Source: Acidimicrobiaceae bacterium
Lineage (GTDB): Bacteria > Actinomycetota > Acidimicrobiia > Acidimicrobiales > MedAcidi-G1
Reading direction: 5' to 3'
Assembly (NCBI GenBank): GCA_002699725.1
Contig: PACE01000033.1
Span: 1 to 5,576 of the forward strand
Length of the DNA stretch: 5,576 nucleotides
The first letter of the stretch is position 1. Each line of letters starts with the position of its first letter. Below are positions 4,715 to 5,576 of the stretch, piece by piece. The notes under the pieces were generated by a model that saw nothing but the letters and a program-made list of their open reading frames with translations, was not told the origin of the DNA and did not search any database. The position numbers and the translations under genes were made by a program.

Positions 4715-5576
4715 ATGACCGATCCCGCCGACCTCATCGAACTCGACCTCGAGGCCTGCACGGCGGCACGCATCGACCTCGCCCTGGCCGACCCCGAACT
4801 CCTGGATCGCATCGCCGAGGGGGGGGCGTTCGGCGGCGACTACTCCCGGTCCGCCGCCACGGCGATGTTCAAGCGGGACCACCAGTCGGCCGTCGAGGAC
4901 CTCAGGGCCAAGACCCGGGTCGTCGAGGTCGCCCCCCGCTCGTGGCTGGTGCGCCTGCCGATCGTCAACTCCGCTGTCTTCGAGACCGACGAGGGACTCG
5001 TGGTCTGCGACACCGCCATGGCACCCGGGGGTCCGGCGCTGCTCGAGGCGATCCGATCGGTGTCCGATGCCCCGATCCACACCATCGTCTACAGCCACGG
5101 CCACGTGGACCACGCATACGGCACCTGGGCCCTCATGGAGGACGAAGCCACCATCGTCGCCGGAGGCCCCCGGATCGTCGCCCACGAAGGCGTCGCCCGG
5201 AGGTTCGAGTACTACACGCGCCTGCGCGGAATGGTTGCGAGGTACATGAACCAACCGCCCCACCACCTTCCGGCCGGTCGGGACGACTTCGTGTGGCCGA
5301 CGGTCGAGTTCAGGGACCACATCGAACTCGAGGTCGGAGGGGAACCGGTCCACGTCGTCCACCACCCGGCAGAGACCGACGACCAGGCATACGTCTGGCT
5401 CCCCGACCGCCGGGCCCTCTACAGCGCCGACTACTACCAGGGCTTCCTCCCGAACCTCGGCAACGGCAAGCGGGTGCAACGCGGCACGGATGAGTGGGTC
5501 GCGGCACTGCGTGAGATGGCCGACCTCGGGCCGCTCGCCCTGTTCCCCGGCCACGGCGACGAGATCACGGACCCCG
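4715..5576 (+). CDS. Metallo-beta-lactamase-fold hydrolase, alkylsulfatase-like (3' end beyond window)
   Basis: The frame stays open from the ATG at 4715 to the window end (287 codons seen, no stop), so the C-terminus is missing. The metal-binding motif is SHGHVDH (127-133), with His128, His130, Asp132 and His133. Further candidate ligands are Glu220 in HPAETDDQAYVWLP, Asp239 in YSADYY and His280 in FPGHGDE. The E-T-D-D-Q-x-x-V-W-L-P stretch, the PNLGN that follows and the upstream FKRDHQ (52-57) resemble SdsA/BDS1-type alkylsulfatases rather than beta-lactamases or glyoxalase II. Those enzymes hydrolyse alkyl sulfate esters and carry a dimerisation and an SCP2-like domain after the MBL domain, which would lie outside the window. 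No signal peptide is visible. The start is 19 bp after the phosphatase stop, with a weak GGGG at 4705-4708. A run of eight G at 4819-4826 falls in codons 35-38. The exact substrate is an inference. Confidence 0.85.
   Translation, partial: MTDPADLIELDLEACTAARIDLALADPELLDRIAEGGAFGGDYSRSAATAMFKRDHQSAVEDLRAKTRVVEVAPRSWLVRLPIVNSAVFETDEGLVVCDTAMAPGGPALLEAIRSVSDAPIHTIVYSHGHVDHAYGTWALMEDEATIVAGGPRIVAHEGVARRFEYYTRLRGMVARYMNQPPHHLPAGRDDFVWPTVEFRDHIELEVGGEPVHVVHHPAETDDQAYVWLPDRRALYSADYYQGFLPNLGNGKRVQRGTDEWVAALREMADLGPLALFPGHGDEITDP

Noticed and set aside
4673..5554. A 293-codon minus-strand frame opposite the MBL gene
   Set aside because: It has no family motif and is a shadow of the open plus-strand frame, which carries the full HxHxDH metal site and alkylsulfatase-like motifs.

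Overview
The window is very GC-rich DNA, and all recognisable genes fit a high-GC actinobacterium. Three points support this: a family 5 (UdgB) uracil-DNA glycosylase, a histidine phosphatase closely resembling the actinobacterial MSMEG_4193 family, and a FrhB/FdhB-type coenzyme F420 oxidoreductase subunit. Several starts also look leaderless, with a TANNNT box about 7-8 nt before the start codon, as is common in Actinobacteria. An Acidimicrobiia-like member is my guess; the sequence does not prove it. I see no insertion sequence, CRISPR array or phage gene.

Layout. Bases 1-246 have no convincing protein gene but hold a tRNA-like element (canonical T-arm, encoded CCA, 10-bp variable arm, no recognisable D-arm) and a short promoter region with repeated CCGGACC-TCCGG motifs. 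A small SnoaL/NTF2-like protein (247-705, +) follows. After a 180-bp gap comes an F420 hydrogenase/dehydrogenase beta-subunit homologue (890-2053, +), which converges with 11 bp between stop codons on a three-gene minus-strand unit. That unit is transcribed from right to left: udgB-like glycosylase (4029-3355), a small cysteine-containing lipoprotein (3286-2942) and a DapA-superfamily aldolase (2925-2065). On the right, a plus-strand pair starts 24 bp from the glycosylase: a histidine phosphatase (4054-4695), then a metallo-beta-lactamase-fold hydrolase of the alkylsulfatase type (4715 onward) that is cut by the window end.

How the parts may work together. The udgB-lipoprotein-dapA-like order and the phosphatase-MBL order look like two operons driven from one compact divergent promoter (4030-4053). 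Its two -10 boxes overlap by a TA dinucleotide, and both transcripts would be leaderless. The products do not form an evident single pathway: one is DNA repair, one is F420-linked redox chemistry and the rest are metabolic enzymes with unknown substrates. I do not see a clear new multi-gene system. The items most worth a second look are the tRNA-like element, the divergent promoter, the orphan F420 subunit and the DapA-like enzyme with a non-DHDPS active-site loop.
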